The notes under the pieces are model-generated. The model ran no database searches, was not told where the DNA came from, and saw nothing but the letters and a program-made list of their open reading frames with translations. A stretch of DNA of 27,292 nucleotides from the NCBI GenBank assembly GCA_038322575.1, contig JBBQGB010000045.1, positions 1 to 27,292 on the forward strand, written 5' to 3'. This DNA is from JACMOY01 sp038322575. GTDB taxonomy: Bacteria; Actinomycetota; Actinomycetes; Actinomycetales; Angustibacteraceae. Position 1 is the stretch's first letter, and every line of letters starts with the position of its first letter. Made by a program: the position numbers and the translations under genes. This document shows, piece after piece, positions 1-6,898 of this stretch.

Positions 1-112
1 AGTCGTCGCCGACGCGCGCGAAGTCCAGCGCGGCCGGATCCAGACCGGCCCGCTGCTGCAGCCGGACCCCGGCCCACTGCCGGCCCGGGTCGGCAAGACG
101 CCAGCGGAGCAT
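1..112 (-). CDS. 5' end of an unrecognised gene, cut by the left window edge
   Basis: An ATG at 112 on the minus strand opens a frame with no stop up to the window edge. It gives about 37 residues beginning MLRWRLADPGRQ and continuing with WAGVRLQQ and LDPAALDFARVGDD. Its composition (Arg, Asp, Ala, Leu rich with ordered hydrophobics) is that of real coding sequence in this genome. The ATG lies 3 bases after the stop of the upstream thioredoxin-TPR gene, so the two are probably co-transcribed and translationally coupled; a TGAGGG directly before the ATG is too close to be a good ribosome site. I do not recognise the family from this fragment. Confidence 0.55.
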   Translation of the reverse strand, partial: MLRWRLADPGRQWAGVRLQQRAGLDPAALDFARVGDD

Positions 113-115
113 CCC

Positions 116-1060
116 TCAGAACAGCGCGTTCGTCAGCGCGATCCGGGCCCGGCGCACCTGCGGGTCGTCCGCACCGACGAGGGCGAACAGGTCGACCAGC
201 CGCTGCCGCACCTCCTCGCGCTCAGCTCCCGAGCGCGCGCGCACCGCCTCGACCAGCCGGCCGAAGGCCACGTCGGTCCGGCCCTCCAGCAGGTCGACGT
301 CGGCCGCCAGCAGCTGCGCCGCCGTGTCGTCGGGTGCCGCCTCGGCCGCCGCCAGCGCGGTCACCGGGTCGACCCCGTCGGTGCGCTGCATGAGATGCAC
401 GTTGACCAGGCCCACCGCAGCCAGCTCGTCGGCCGGGTTCTCCCGGATCGCCCGCTCGTACGACGCGGCGGCGGCTGCGAGGTCACCGCTGTCGATCGCG
501 TCGTACGCCGCTTGGTGCAAGGTCGGCAGCTCCGGCTCGGCGGGGCCCTCGGCCTCGTCAGCGGCGGCGACCTCGGGCGCGCCCGCGACCCGACCGGTCA
601 CGCCGTTCTGCGCTGCGACCTCGAGCAGCTTGGCGATGACCTGGCGCAGCTGCGCCTCCGGCACGACGTCTGCGGCCAATGGCACGGGCTGTCCGCTGAC
701 CACGGCCTCGACGAAGGGCAGCGTCTGCACCTGGAACGCCTGCACCAGAGCCGGATTCGTGTCGATGTCCACCCGAGCGAGCAGGAAGGCTCCGGCAAAC
801 TCAGCGGCCAGCTTGTCCAGCGTCGCGCTCATCTGCACGGACTGCTGCGCGCGCCCGGTCCACAGGTCGACGACGACGGGCACGGTCATCGACTGCTCGA
901 TGACCACGCTCTGGAACGCGGCCTCGTCGACGTCGACGACGAACGACCCGGCCGCCGCGGGGTCGGGCGCTGGCTCCTGGCGGCGCTTGGCGGCGGCGGC
1001 GACCGCGGCGAGGTCGACCGCGCCGCGCATCGGGATGGAGGGACCGGGGGCCTGGCTCAT
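116..1060 (-). CDS. Thioredoxin-fold/TPR protein, CnoX (YbbN)-like, without redox cysteines
   Basis: The 314-residue product has a flexible Ala/Pro-rich N-terminus, a thioredoxin fold at about residues 40-150 and TPR-like helices at about 180-314. The fold is recognisable from VVVDLWTGRAQQS, the RVDIDTNPALVQAFQV strand-helix and the cis-proline segment TLPFVEAV. Where thioredoxin has WCGPC, this protein reads TGRAQQS, with no cysteine at all; E. coli CnoX/YbbN has SQHC there. It therefore cannot be a dithiol oxidoreductase and is better seen as a cytoplasmic chaperone or holdase-type protein. There is no signal peptide. A TAGGAT box ends 6 bases before the ATG, which suggests a leaderless transcript that may continue into the partial gene at the window edge. 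The family call is firm; the function is inferred from CnoX. Confidence 0.82.
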   Translation of the reverse strand: MSQAPGPSIPMRGAVDLAAVAAAAKRRQEPAPDPAAAGSFVVDVDEAAFQSVVIEQSMTVPVVVDLWTGRAQQSVQMSATLDKLAAEFAGAFLLARVDIDTNPALVQAFQVQTLPFVEAVVSGQPVPLAADVVPEAQLRQVIAKLLEVAAQNGVTGRVAGAPEVAAADEAEGPAEPELPTLHQAAYDAIDSGDLAAAAASYERAIRENPADELAAVGLVNVHLMQRTDGVDPVTALAAAEAAPDDTAAQLLAADVDLLEGRTDVAFGRLVEAVRARSGAEREEVRQRLVDLFALVGADDPQVRRARIALTNALF

Positions 1061-1066
1061 GGTTCG

Positions 1067-1072
1067 ATCCTA
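1067..1072 (-). promoter_or_regulatory. Probable -10 box (TAGGAT), leaderless start of the thioredoxin-TPR gene
   Basis: TAGGAT on the minus strand is followed by 6 bases and then the ATG at 1060, so transcription would begin at or next to the start codon. The same arrangement recurs before many genes in this window. No clear -35 was found. Confidence 0.45.
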
Positions 1073-1083
1073 TTCGACACCGG

Positions 1084-2076
1084 TCAGCTGGCCTTGATCC
1101 GCAGCGGCAGCTCGGAGAACGCGATCAGGCGCACCGGTCCGCCGCCCGTCCGCGGCACGGCGAGGACCACCACCTGCACCGTCGTGACCTGCGCCGACCG
1201 GGTGATCCGCTGCAGGCCGCCGGCCAGGGCCCGGTAGCTGCCGGGGGGCGCGAGGAACCCCGCGCCCTTCCTCACGAGCAGCCGGTCGACCCGCTCGATC
1301 GCGGCGACGACCAGGGCGCCGCCGTCGCTGGTGCGCACGACCACGAGGGGGTCGCGGGTGGGTCGATGACGCTGGGTGAAGGTCGCGACCTTCGCCACCG
1401 AGCGGGCCTGGGCGGCGGCGTTGGCGCGCACGCCGGCGGTCACCGGGCTGGCCGCGAACGTCGTCGCGGTGTTGGCGCCGGACTGCAGCAGCGCCGCGTA
1501 GTCGCGGACCGCGGCGGCCGGGGTCGACACCAGGCCGCCGACCTGCGCCGAGAGCAGCGGGGCGGGCGACGGCGTCGCTGGCAGCGCGACGCGCGGCAGC
1601 AGCAGCGCCCGGCTCGCGACGCGGTACGGCGTCCGGGCGTCCGGCGAGGTCAGCACCGCGAGCTCCTCACCCGCCGCACCGGGCTGTCGCGCCAGGGCCA
1701 GCACGAAGCGGGGGTACGCCGCCCCCGCCGTCAGCACGATGCGGGACGCCGGCGCCGCCGGTGCCAGGGCCGCGGCGCCCTGGTCGGTGGCCGGGTCCAG
1801 AGCCCGGTCGACCGCGTAGGCCGCGGCCGCCGTGCGCAGCGCGGCGCCGGTGAACGCGGCCCGCGCGTCCTGCATCGACCGGGTGGTGTCGGACTCGTGG
1901 GCCAGGGCCAGGGCCCGGCCGGTGATCGACGACGCCTGGGCCGGGGTCAGCGCGGCCACCCCGGCCACCGGGCGCTCGTTGGCCCGCAGCCCGAGCAGCT
2001 CGGCGCGCGACCCGCAGCCGGACGCCAGCACGGCGACCGCTGCCGCCGTGGCCAGCGCGCGCGCCCGGGTGCTCAT
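1084..2076 (-). CDS. Predicted secreted lipoprotein, unknown function
   Basis: About 330 residues. The N-terminus MSTRARALATAAAVAVLASG then C is a lipoprotein signal with lipobox (LASGC), so the mature protein should be lipid-anchored outside the membrane. The rest is Ala-rich, with helical segments (TPAQASSITGRALALAH) and a C-terminal beta-rich part (DPLVVVRTSDGGALVVAAIE, TVQVVVLAVP) that looks like a single globular domain. I do not recognise a family. The start chosen is the ATG at 2076; a GTG at 2088 overlaps the stop of the upstream membrane gene as GTGA and would add four residues. The overlap argues that the lipoprotein and the upstream two-helix protein are made together and may work together at the cell surface. 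Confidence 0.72.
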   Translation of the reverse strand: MSTRARALATAAAVAVLASGCGSRAELLGLRANERPVAGVAALTPAQASSITGRALALAHESDTTRSMQDARAAFTGAALRTAAAAYAVDRALDPATDQGAAALAPAAPASRIVLTAGAAYPRFVLALARQPGAAGEELAVLTSPDARTPYRVASRALLLPRVALPATPSPAPLLSAQVGGLVSTPAAAVRDYAALLQSGANTATTFAASPVTAGVRANAAAQARSVAKVATFTQRHRPTRDPLVVVRTSDGGALVVAAIERVDRLLVRKGAGFLAPPGSYRALAGGLQRITRSAQVTTVQVVVLAVPRTGGGPVRLIAFSELPLRIKAS

Positions 2077-2084
2077 CGTGGTGA

Positions 2085-2738
2085 TCACGCGTCCACCGTC
2101 TCGCGGGTGGGCGGCACAGGCGGCACGGGCTCGCTCGGGCGCCGGCGCGGCAGCCGCGCGAGGCCTGCCAGCGCGACCAGCGCGCCCCCGGCCAGGACCA
2201 GCGCGACCGGCACCCAGATCCAGCCCGCGCGGCGCCAGGTGACGGTGAGGTCGACGGCCGGCAGCGGACCCCCGTCGGCCCGCGCGACGACGACGGACTC
2301 GGCGCCCGTCGTCGGGGTCCAGGTGAGCCGTCCGGTGCCCGTCTGCTGCCAGACGTCGGTGGCCTGCGGGGCGACCAGCGCCGCCGTCCCGGGCTCGTCG
2401 ACGACACCGAGCCGGCGGTCGGCGCCGACTCCCGTCACCCGGGTGTGTGCGGTCCCTGCGACGTACCCGAGGGCGTCGTCCGAGCGGGCCCGGGCGAGGT
2501 CCAGCGGGCGCCCGTCGGCGCCGGTCGCGGTGACGGCGACCCGCGGGCCCAGCACGCTGACCAGGTCCGGCTCGACCACCACCGCGGACCGCCCGGCGGG
2601 CACGGTGGCCGTCGCCGACCATGCGCCGTCCGGGCCGAGCAGCACCGCCAGACCGAGCCCGACGAGCACGGTCGTCAGTCCGGCGACGAGGGCCACCGCG
2701 CGGGCGGCCCGGGTGAGCAGGTCCGATCCTGCGAGCAC
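2085..2738 (-). CDS. Two-helix membrane protein with extracytoplasmic domain, unknown
   Basis: The 217-residue product has a transmembrane helix near residues 13-34 (VALVAGLTTVLVGLGLAVLL), a region of about 130 residues rich in short beta strands, and a second helix near 170-192 (WIWVPVALVLAGGALVALAG). A short tail of Arg and Pro (PRRRPSEPVPPVPP) follows and should be cytoplasmic. The middle domain would therefore lie outside the membrane, the same side as the lipoprotein encoded next. The start is GTG at 2738, preceded by GAGGAG at about 8 bases, a good ribosome site. The stop overlaps a possible GTG of the lipoprotein gene. No enzyme motif is visible; a membrane anchor or partner for the lipoprotein is a guess from context. 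Confidence 0.75.
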   Translation of the reverse strand: MLAGSDLLTRAARAVALVAGLTTVLVGLGLAVLLGPDGAWSATATVPAGRSAVVVEPDLVSVLGPRVAVTATGADGRPLDLARARSDDALGYVAGTAHTRVTGVGADRRLGVVDEPGTAALVAPQATDVWQQTGTGRLTWTPTTGAESVVVARADGGPLPAVDLTVTWRRAGWIWVPVALVLAGGALVALAGLARLPRRRPSEPVPPVPPTRETVDA

Positions 2739-2796
2739 GGTGCGGACTCCTCACGCGGGGTCGGGGGGCGCCGCCAGAGCGGCGGCCGGATCGTCC

Positions 2797-2802
2797 ACCG
2801 TA
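2797..2802 (-). promoter_or_regulatory. Possible -10 box (TACGGT) for the membrane protein/lipoprotein pair
   Basis: TACGGT on the minus strand lies about 58 bases before the GTG at 2738. This gene has a good Shine-Dalgarno (GAGGAG), so a leadered transcript fits. The box is short and has no convincing -35. Confidence 0.28.
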
Positions 2803-2846
2803 ACCGCCGGGCGGGCACCGTCCCAACCCGCGTGCGTGGGCCGGGG

Positions 2847-3149
2847 TCAGTCGCCGGCGCGCTCGATGGCGGCCTCGAGCCGGTCGAGCTTGCCCTGCAG
2901 CTCACCCGTGCGCCCGGGCCGGATGTCGGCCTTGAGCACCAGCGCCACGCGCTCGCCGTGCCGGCCGACGGCCTCGCAGGCCCGCTTGACCACGTCCATG
3001 CACTCGTCCCACTCGCCCTCGATGGTCGTGAACATCGAGTCGGTGCGGTGCGGCAGCCCCGACTTGCGGACGACGCGCACGGCGTCGGCGACGGCGGCCG
3101 ACACCGAGTCACCGGTTCCGGAGGGGGCGACGGAGAAGGCGATCAGCAT
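2847..3149 (-). CDS. Thiamine-binding protein, MTH1187/YkoF (DUF77, UPF0045) family
   Basis: The 100-residue protein matches the small MTH1187/DUF77 family over its full length: N-terminal strand MLIAFSVAPSG, the segment SVSAAVADAVRVVRKSGLPH, the conserved TDSMFTTIEGEWDECMDVV core and the strand RVALVLKADIRPGR, ending in a helix. Members form ferredoxin-like tetramers and bind thiamine or related ligands; the physiological role is not settled. No thiamine riboswitch can exist upstream, because the TAGGGT box sits only 6 bases before the ATG and leaves no leader. It is a single-gene unit between the membrane/lipoprotein pair and the ABC exporter. Family assignment is strong; ligand is family knowledge. 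Confidence 0.88.
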   Translation of the reverse strand: MLIAFSVAPSGTGDSVSAAVADAVRVVRKSGLPHRTDSMFTTIEGEWDECMDVVKRACEAVGRHGERVALVLKADIRPGRTGELQGKLDRLEAAIERAGD

Positions 3150-3155
3150 GGCGCG

Positions 3156-3161
3156 ACCCTA
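3156..3161 (-). promoter_or_regulatory. Probable -10 box (TAGGGT), leaderless start of the thiamine-binding gene
   Basis: TAGGGT on the minus strand ends 6 bases before the ATG at 3149, the same spacing as at other starts here. No -35 element was recognised. Confidence 0.45.
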
Positions 3162-3171
3162 GTGCGCGCGC

Positions 3172-4296
3172 TCACGCGTCGTCCCACCGGAACACCCGGG
3201 TGGCGACGGCGGTCAGCACCAGCGCGAAACCGAGCAGGATCAGGCAGGGAGCCCAGACCGCTGAGACGCCCTGACCCCGGGCGAGCACGTCGAGCATCGC
3301 GTCGTTCATGTGCCGCAGCGGGAACACCTGGCTGATCGCGCGCAGCCAGGCCGGGGCCCCCGAGATGTCGAAGAAGGTGCCCGACAGGAACGCCATGGGC
3401 AGGACGATGAAGTTGGCCATCGCGGACGCGGCCTCCTCGGTCTTGGCGATGGCGCCGACGAGCAGCCCGATCGACAGGAAGGCCAGCGTCCCGCAGACCA
3501 GCAGGGGTGCGATCAGCCACCAGGTGCCGGGCAGCTGCAGCCCGAACGGCGGCGTCAGGGCGACGACGACGTACAGCGCCGCCTGCACGAAGGCGACGAC
3601 GAGACTGACGCCGACGCGTGCGGCGACCACCGTCCAGACCGGGACGGGTGAGAGCCGAACCCGGCGCAGCAGCTGCTTCTTGCGCCAGCTGACGATCGTC
3701 AGCGCCGCCCCGAACGCGGCGGACGTCGCCACGCCCCACGACAGGATCCCGCCGGTCGTGAACTGGATCGGCTGCAGGGACTGGTCCTCGACGCGCACCG
3801 CGTCCAGGGTCAGGCGCGGCGGCTGACCCGAGGCGACCACGTTGCCCTGGGCCACGAGGTTGCTGACGATGCCCTGGATCGTGGCGGCCTTGACCTGGTC
3901 GCTGGCGGCGAAGCGCAGCAGCACCCGGTCGCCGTCCTGGGTGATGACGGCGGGGACGTCGCCGCGCCGCACCGCCGCCACGCCGGCCGCCAGGTCGGGG
4001 TAGACCTTCGGCTCGAACAGCTGGCGGGGCAGGTTCGTGACGACGTCGCCGCTGCCGACCACCCCGATCGTCGTGGTGCCCAGGCCCGGGCTGTTGAAGA
4101 TCAGCCCGAACACCACGAGGAACATCAGCGGGAAGAAGAAGGTGAAGAACAGCGCCGTCCGGTCGCGGAAGAAGCTGCGCAGCATCGCGCGGGCGAGCGC
4201 GACGAGCTGGCGGGCGGGCCGCGCCGACAGCACCACCCGGGGGGCGCCCTCGCCGGGCGGTCGCGGTTCGGCGGTGGTCTGCAGCGTGGCGCTCAT
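3172..4296 (-). CDS. ABC-2 type transporter permease
   Basis: The 374-residue membrane protein has the layout of drug or polyketide exporters of the ABC-2 class. A cytoplasmic N-terminus leads into a first helix (residues about 50-70, FFTFFFPLMFLVVFGLIF). A large external loop of about 110 residues follows, then five further hydrophobic segments between about 180 and 370, including VVAFVQAALYVVVAL and LPMAFLSGTFFDISG. The PLRHMNDAMLDVLARG segment before the last helix is typical of the family. Its ATG overlaps the stop of the upstream ATPase gene as ATGA, so the two are translated together and form one exporter. The substrate cannot be told; homologues export antibiotics, lipids or nothing known. 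Confidence 0.9.
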   Translation of the reverse strand: MSATLQTTAEPRPPGEGAPRVVLSARPARQLVALARAMLRSFFRDRTALFFTFFFPLMFLVVFGLIFNSPGLGTTTIGVVGSGDVVTNLPRQLFEPKVYPDLAAGVAAVRRGDVPAVITQDGDRVLLRFAASDQVKAATIQGIVSNLVAQGNVVASGQPPRLTLDAVRVEDQSLQPIQFTTGGILSWGVATSAAFGAALTIVSWRKKQLLRRVRLSPVPVWTVVAARVGVSLVVAFVQAALYVVVALTPPFGLQLPGTWWLIAPLLVCGTLAFLSIGLLVGAIAKTEEAASAMANFIVLPMAFLSGTFFDISGAPAWLRAISQVFPLRHMNDAMLDVLARGQGVSAVWAPCLILLGFALVLTAVATRVFRWDDA

Positions 4297-5216
4297 GCGC
4301 GGTACTCCCGTCCGGTGAGGTGCAGGAACACGTCCTCGAGGGTGGCGGTGCGGACGCTCACCCCGTCGAGGCGGTCGCGCTCGGCCAGCGCCGTCACCAG
4401 GACCGCGGGCTGGCGGGTGGTCAGGACGATCTCGGTGTCACCCAGCTGCACGCGGTCGGCTCCCGGCAGGGCCCGCGCCTCGCTCTCGCTCAGCGCCCCC
4501 GGCGGCAGCGCGACGCGGGTGTCGGCGTGCAGACCCCGCACCAGGGCCGCCGGGGTGTCGAGCGCGTGCACCCTGCCGGCGTCCATGATCGCCACCCGGT
4601 CGCACAGGATCTCGGCCTCGTCCAGGTAGTGCGTCGTGTAGACGATGGTGGTGCCCCGCGCCTGCACCTCGCGCAGGACGTCCCACAGGTTGCGCCGCGC
4701 CTGCGGGTCGAGCGCCGCCGTCGGCTCGTCGAAGAAGACCAGCAGCGGGTCGTGGACGAGCGCGCAGGCGATCGAGAGTCGCTGCCGCTGGCCGCCCGAG
4801 AGCCGGTCCTCGCGGGTGCCGGCCTTGTCGGCGAGGCCCACCAGCTCGAGCATCTCGTCGACGCGGGCCCGGCCCACGCCGTACAGGTCGCCGAAGGTCT
4901 GCAGCTGCTCGCGGGCGCTGAGCTTCTCGAAGAACGCCGTCGCCTGCAGCTGGACGCCCATCAGCGGCAGCAGCTCGTGGTTGCGCGGCCACGGCTCGCG
5001 ACCCAGCAGCCGCACCTGGCCCGAGTCCGGCTCGCGCAGTCCCTCGACCATCTCGAGCAGCGTGGTCTTGCCCGCGCCGTTCGGGCCGAGGATGCCGAAG
5101 AACTCGCCCTGCGCCACGGTGAACGAGACGCCGTCGACGGCGCGCAGCTCGCCGTAGGCCTTGCGCAGGTCGACGACCTCGATCGCCGGCCCCGGCACCC
5201 TCCCCCGAGTGGTCAT
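4293..5216 (-). CDS. ABC transporter ATP-binding protein, drug-export (DrrA-like) type
   Basis: The 307-residue ATPase has Walker A GPNGAGKT at residues 44-51, the signature LSGGQRQR at 139-146, Walker B LLVFFDEPT at 158-166, the D-loop ALDP and the switch histidine in TTHYLDEAE near 196. A C-terminal extension of about 90 residues after the nucleotide domain is usual in exporter ATPases of the DrrA/CcmA group. It energises the ABC-2 permease encoded directly downstream, with a 4-base overlap. The ATG at 5216 is preceded by a TAGGTT box at 6 bases, so the operon is probably transcribed without a leader. No adjacent regulator is visible. Confidence 0.93.
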   Translation of the reverse strand: MTTRGRVPGPAIEVVDLRKAYGELRAVDGVSFTVAQGEFFGILGPNGAGKTTLLEMVEGLREPDSGQVRLLGREPWPRNHELLPLMGVQLQATAFFEKLSAREQLQTFGDLYGVGRARVDEMLELVGLADKAGTREDRLSGGQRQRLSIACALVHDPLLVFFDEPTAALDPQARRNLWDVLREVQARGTTIVYTTHYLDEAEILCDRVAIMDAGRVHALDTPAALVRGLHADTRVALPPGALSESEARALPGADRVQLGDTEIVLTTRQPAVLVTALAERDRLDGVSVRTATLEDVFLHLTGREYRA

Positions 5217-5222
5217 GCTCTG

Positions 5223-5228
5223 AACCTA
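5223..5228 (-). promoter_or_regulatory. Probable -10 box (TAGGTT) of the ABC exporter operon
   Basis: TAGGTT on the minus strand ends 6 bases before the ATG at 5216, again placing the transcript start at the start codon. Confidence 0.42.
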
Positions 5229-5256
5229 TCGCGCCACGGGCTGCGGCAGCAGGGGC

Positions 5257-5883
5257 TCAGCGCTGCTCGAACCGGCCCGCGTCACCGGCTCCCTGACGCA
5301 CCACCTCGGGCGCGCCCTGCGACCAGTCGACGACGGTCGTGGGCTCGGTGCCGCAGTCCCCCGCGTCGACGACGGCGTCGACCTCGTGGTCGAGCCGCTC
5401 CCTGATCGCCCAGCCGTCGGTCATCGGCTCGTCGTCGTCGGGCAGCAGCAGGGTGCTCGAGAGCAGCGGCTCGCCCAGCGCCTGCAGCAGCGCGCGCACG
5501 AACGGGTGGTCGGGGATCCGGACGCCGACGGTGCGCTTCCTGGGGTGCGCGAGCCGGCGCGGCACCTCCTTGGTCGCGGGCAGGATGAACGTGTACGGCC
5601 CGGGGGTCACCGCCTTGATGGCGCGGAACGCCGCGTTGTCGAGCATCACCAGCTGACCGAGCTGGGCGAAGTCCGCGCACACGAGCGTGAAGTGGTGCTT
5701 GTCGTCCAGGTGCCTGATCCGACGGATCCGCTCGGCCCCGGTCGTGCTGTCCAGCCGGGCGCCCAGGGCGTAGCAGGAGTCGGTGGGGTAGGCGATCAGC
5801 GCGTCCTCGCGCAGCAGCGCCGCGACCTGCGCGACGCTGCGCGGCTGCGGGTCGCGCGGGTGCACGTCGAAGTAGCGGGCCAT
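5257..5883 (-). CDS. yciO: YciO family protein, Sua5/YrdC/YwlC-like fold
   Basis: The 208-residue protein has the YrdC-like nucleotide and tRNA-related fold: YPTDSCYALGARL near residues 33-45, the KHHFTLVCADF strand, PGPYTFILPATKEVP, KRTVGVRIPDHPF near 117-129 and the SSTLLLPDDDEP segment. The spelling YPTDSCYALG and PRKRTVGVRIPDH is that of the YciO branch rather than TsaC/Sua5, so it may not make the threonylcarbamoyl adenylate for tRNA t6A; YciO proteins have weak or uncertain activity. Its length equals that of E. coli YciO. The start at 5883 has a TAGGCT box 7 bases upstream, lying in the first copy of a perfect 17-base tandem duplication. Confidence 0.85.
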   Translation of the reverse strand: MARYFDVHPRDPQPRSVAQVAALLREDALIAYPTDSCYALGARLDSTTGAERIRRIRHLDDKHHFTLVCADFAQLGQLVMLDNAAFRAIKAVTPGPYTFILPATKEVPRRLAHPRKRTVGVRIPDHPFVRALLQALGEPLLSSTLLLPDDDEPMTDGWAIRERLDHEVDAVVDAGDCGTEPTTVVDWSQGAPEVVRQGAGDAGRFEQR

Positions 5884-5890
5884 GGCGTCC

Positions 5891-5924
5891 AGCCTACGGA
5901 CGCCGTCAGCCTACGGACGCCGTC
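5891..5924 (-). repeat. Perfect 17-base tandem duplication carrying a -10 box
   Basis: Two identical 17-base units, AGCCTACGGACGCCGTC on the plus strand, lie head to tail at 5891-5907 and 5908-5924. Each contains, on the minus strand, TAGGCT, the probable -10 of yciO (copy one at 5891-5896, copy two at 5908-5913). The second unit runs into the stop codon of meaB (5923-5925). The duplication fills nearly the whole 39-base spacer between the two genes. Confidence 0.8.
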
Positions 5925-6894
5925 AGCGGGCGGCCACGGTCACGGCGTCCACGAGGGCGTCGGCGGCGGCGTACGGGTCGGTGCGTCCCGCGACGACGGC
6001 GGCGGCCAGGTCGGCCAGGCCCCCCGGCCCGGCGCCGCGCAGGTCGCCCAGCCGCGAGCGCAGGGCGGCCAGGGCGATCGCCTCGACCTCGGCTTCGGCG
6101 CGCGCCGCGCGCCGCCGGTGCAGCTCGGCCCCGGCCAGCCAGGCCCAGTGCTCGTCCAGCGCGGCCATCAGCTCGTCCAGCCCCTCGCCCCGCGAGGCGA
6201 CGGTCGTCAGCACGGGCGGCGTCCACCCGGCGCCGGTCCCGTCGGCGAGCGAGATCATCTGCCGCAGGTCGCGCACCGTCGCGCCCGCCCCCTCGCGGTC
6301 GGCCTTGTTCACGACGAAGACGTCCCCGACCTCCAGGATCCCCGCCTTGGCAGCCTGCACGCCGTCGCCCATCCCGGGCGCGAGCAGCACGACCGTGGTG
6401 TCGGCCAGCCCGGCGACCTCGACCTCGCTCTGACCGACGCCGACGGTCTCGACGAGGACGACGTCGCAGCCGGCCGCGTCCAGCACCCGCAGCGCCTGGG
6501 GCGTCGACCACGACAACCCGCCCAGGTGGCCGCGGCTGGCCATCGACCGGATGTACACCTCGGGGTCGAGCGCGTGCTCCTGCATCCGGACGCGGTCGCC
6601 GAGCAGCGCCCCGCCGGAGAACGGTGACGAGGGGTCGACGGCGAGCACGCCGACCCGCAGACCCCGGCGCCGCAGGGCACCGACGATCGCCGACGTCGTC
6701 GTGGACTTGCCGACCCCGGGGCTGCCCGTGAGCCCGACGATGCGCGCCGACCCGGTCAGGGGGGCGAGCGCCGCCATCACCTCGCGCAGCGCCGGGCTCG
6801 CGTCCTCGACCAGCGAGATCAGCCGGGCGACGGCCCGCGGGTCACCCGATCGCGCCCGCTCGACCAGGGCGCCGACGTCCACCGGACGGCCCAC
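5923..6894 (-). CDS. meaB: Methylmalonyl-CoA mutase-associated GTPase MeaB
   Basis: This is a G3E-type P-loop GTPase that protects and assists the B12-dependent acyl-CoA mutases. It shows Walker A GSPGVGKS at residues 57-64, the family block VDPSSPFSGGALLGDRVRM, the switch region DVVLVETVGVGQSEVEVAG and the base-specificity motif NKADREG. The length of 323 residues is normal. The start is uncertain: I chose GTG at 6894, seven bases after the TGA of the thiolase gene, giving MGRPVDVGALVERA; GTG at 6936 would add 14 residues and overlap the thiolase, and GTG at 6882 would remove four. None has a good ribosome site, which suggests coupling to the thiolase. Its mutase partner is not in the window. 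Confidence 0.92.
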   Translation of the reverse strand: MGRPVDVGALVERARSGDPRAVARLISLVEDASPALREVMAALAPLTGSARIVGLTGSPGVGKSTTTSAIVGALRRRGLRVGVLAVDPSSPFSGGALLGDRVRMQEHALDPEVYIRSMASRGHLGGLSWSTPQALRVLDAAGCDVVLVETVGVGQSEVEVAGLADTTVVLLAPGMGDGVQAAKAGILEVGDVFVVNKADREGAGATVRDLRQMISLADGTGAGWTPPVLTTVASRGEGLDELMAALDEHWAWLAGAELHRRRAARAEAEVEAIALAALRSRLGDLRGAGPGGLADLAAAVVAGRTDPYAAADALVDAVTVAAR

Positions 6895-6898
6895 GTCG

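Noticed and set aside
1084..2826. A single 580-residue protein from 2826
   Set aside because: Its first half is antisense-like Arg/Gly/Pro sequence out of frame with a good two-helix membrane protein; only the lipoprotein half from 2076 is real.
3150..3171. Thiamine riboswitch upstream of the thiamine-binding gene
   Set aside because: The spacer is only 22 bases to the next gene and the -10 box adjoins the ATG, so there is no room for a riboswitch.
5257..5883. TsaC/Sua5 threonylcarbamoyl-AMP synthase
   Set aside because: The fold is shared, but YPTDSCYALG and KRTVGVRIPDH fit the YciO branch, whose activity differs or is uncertain.
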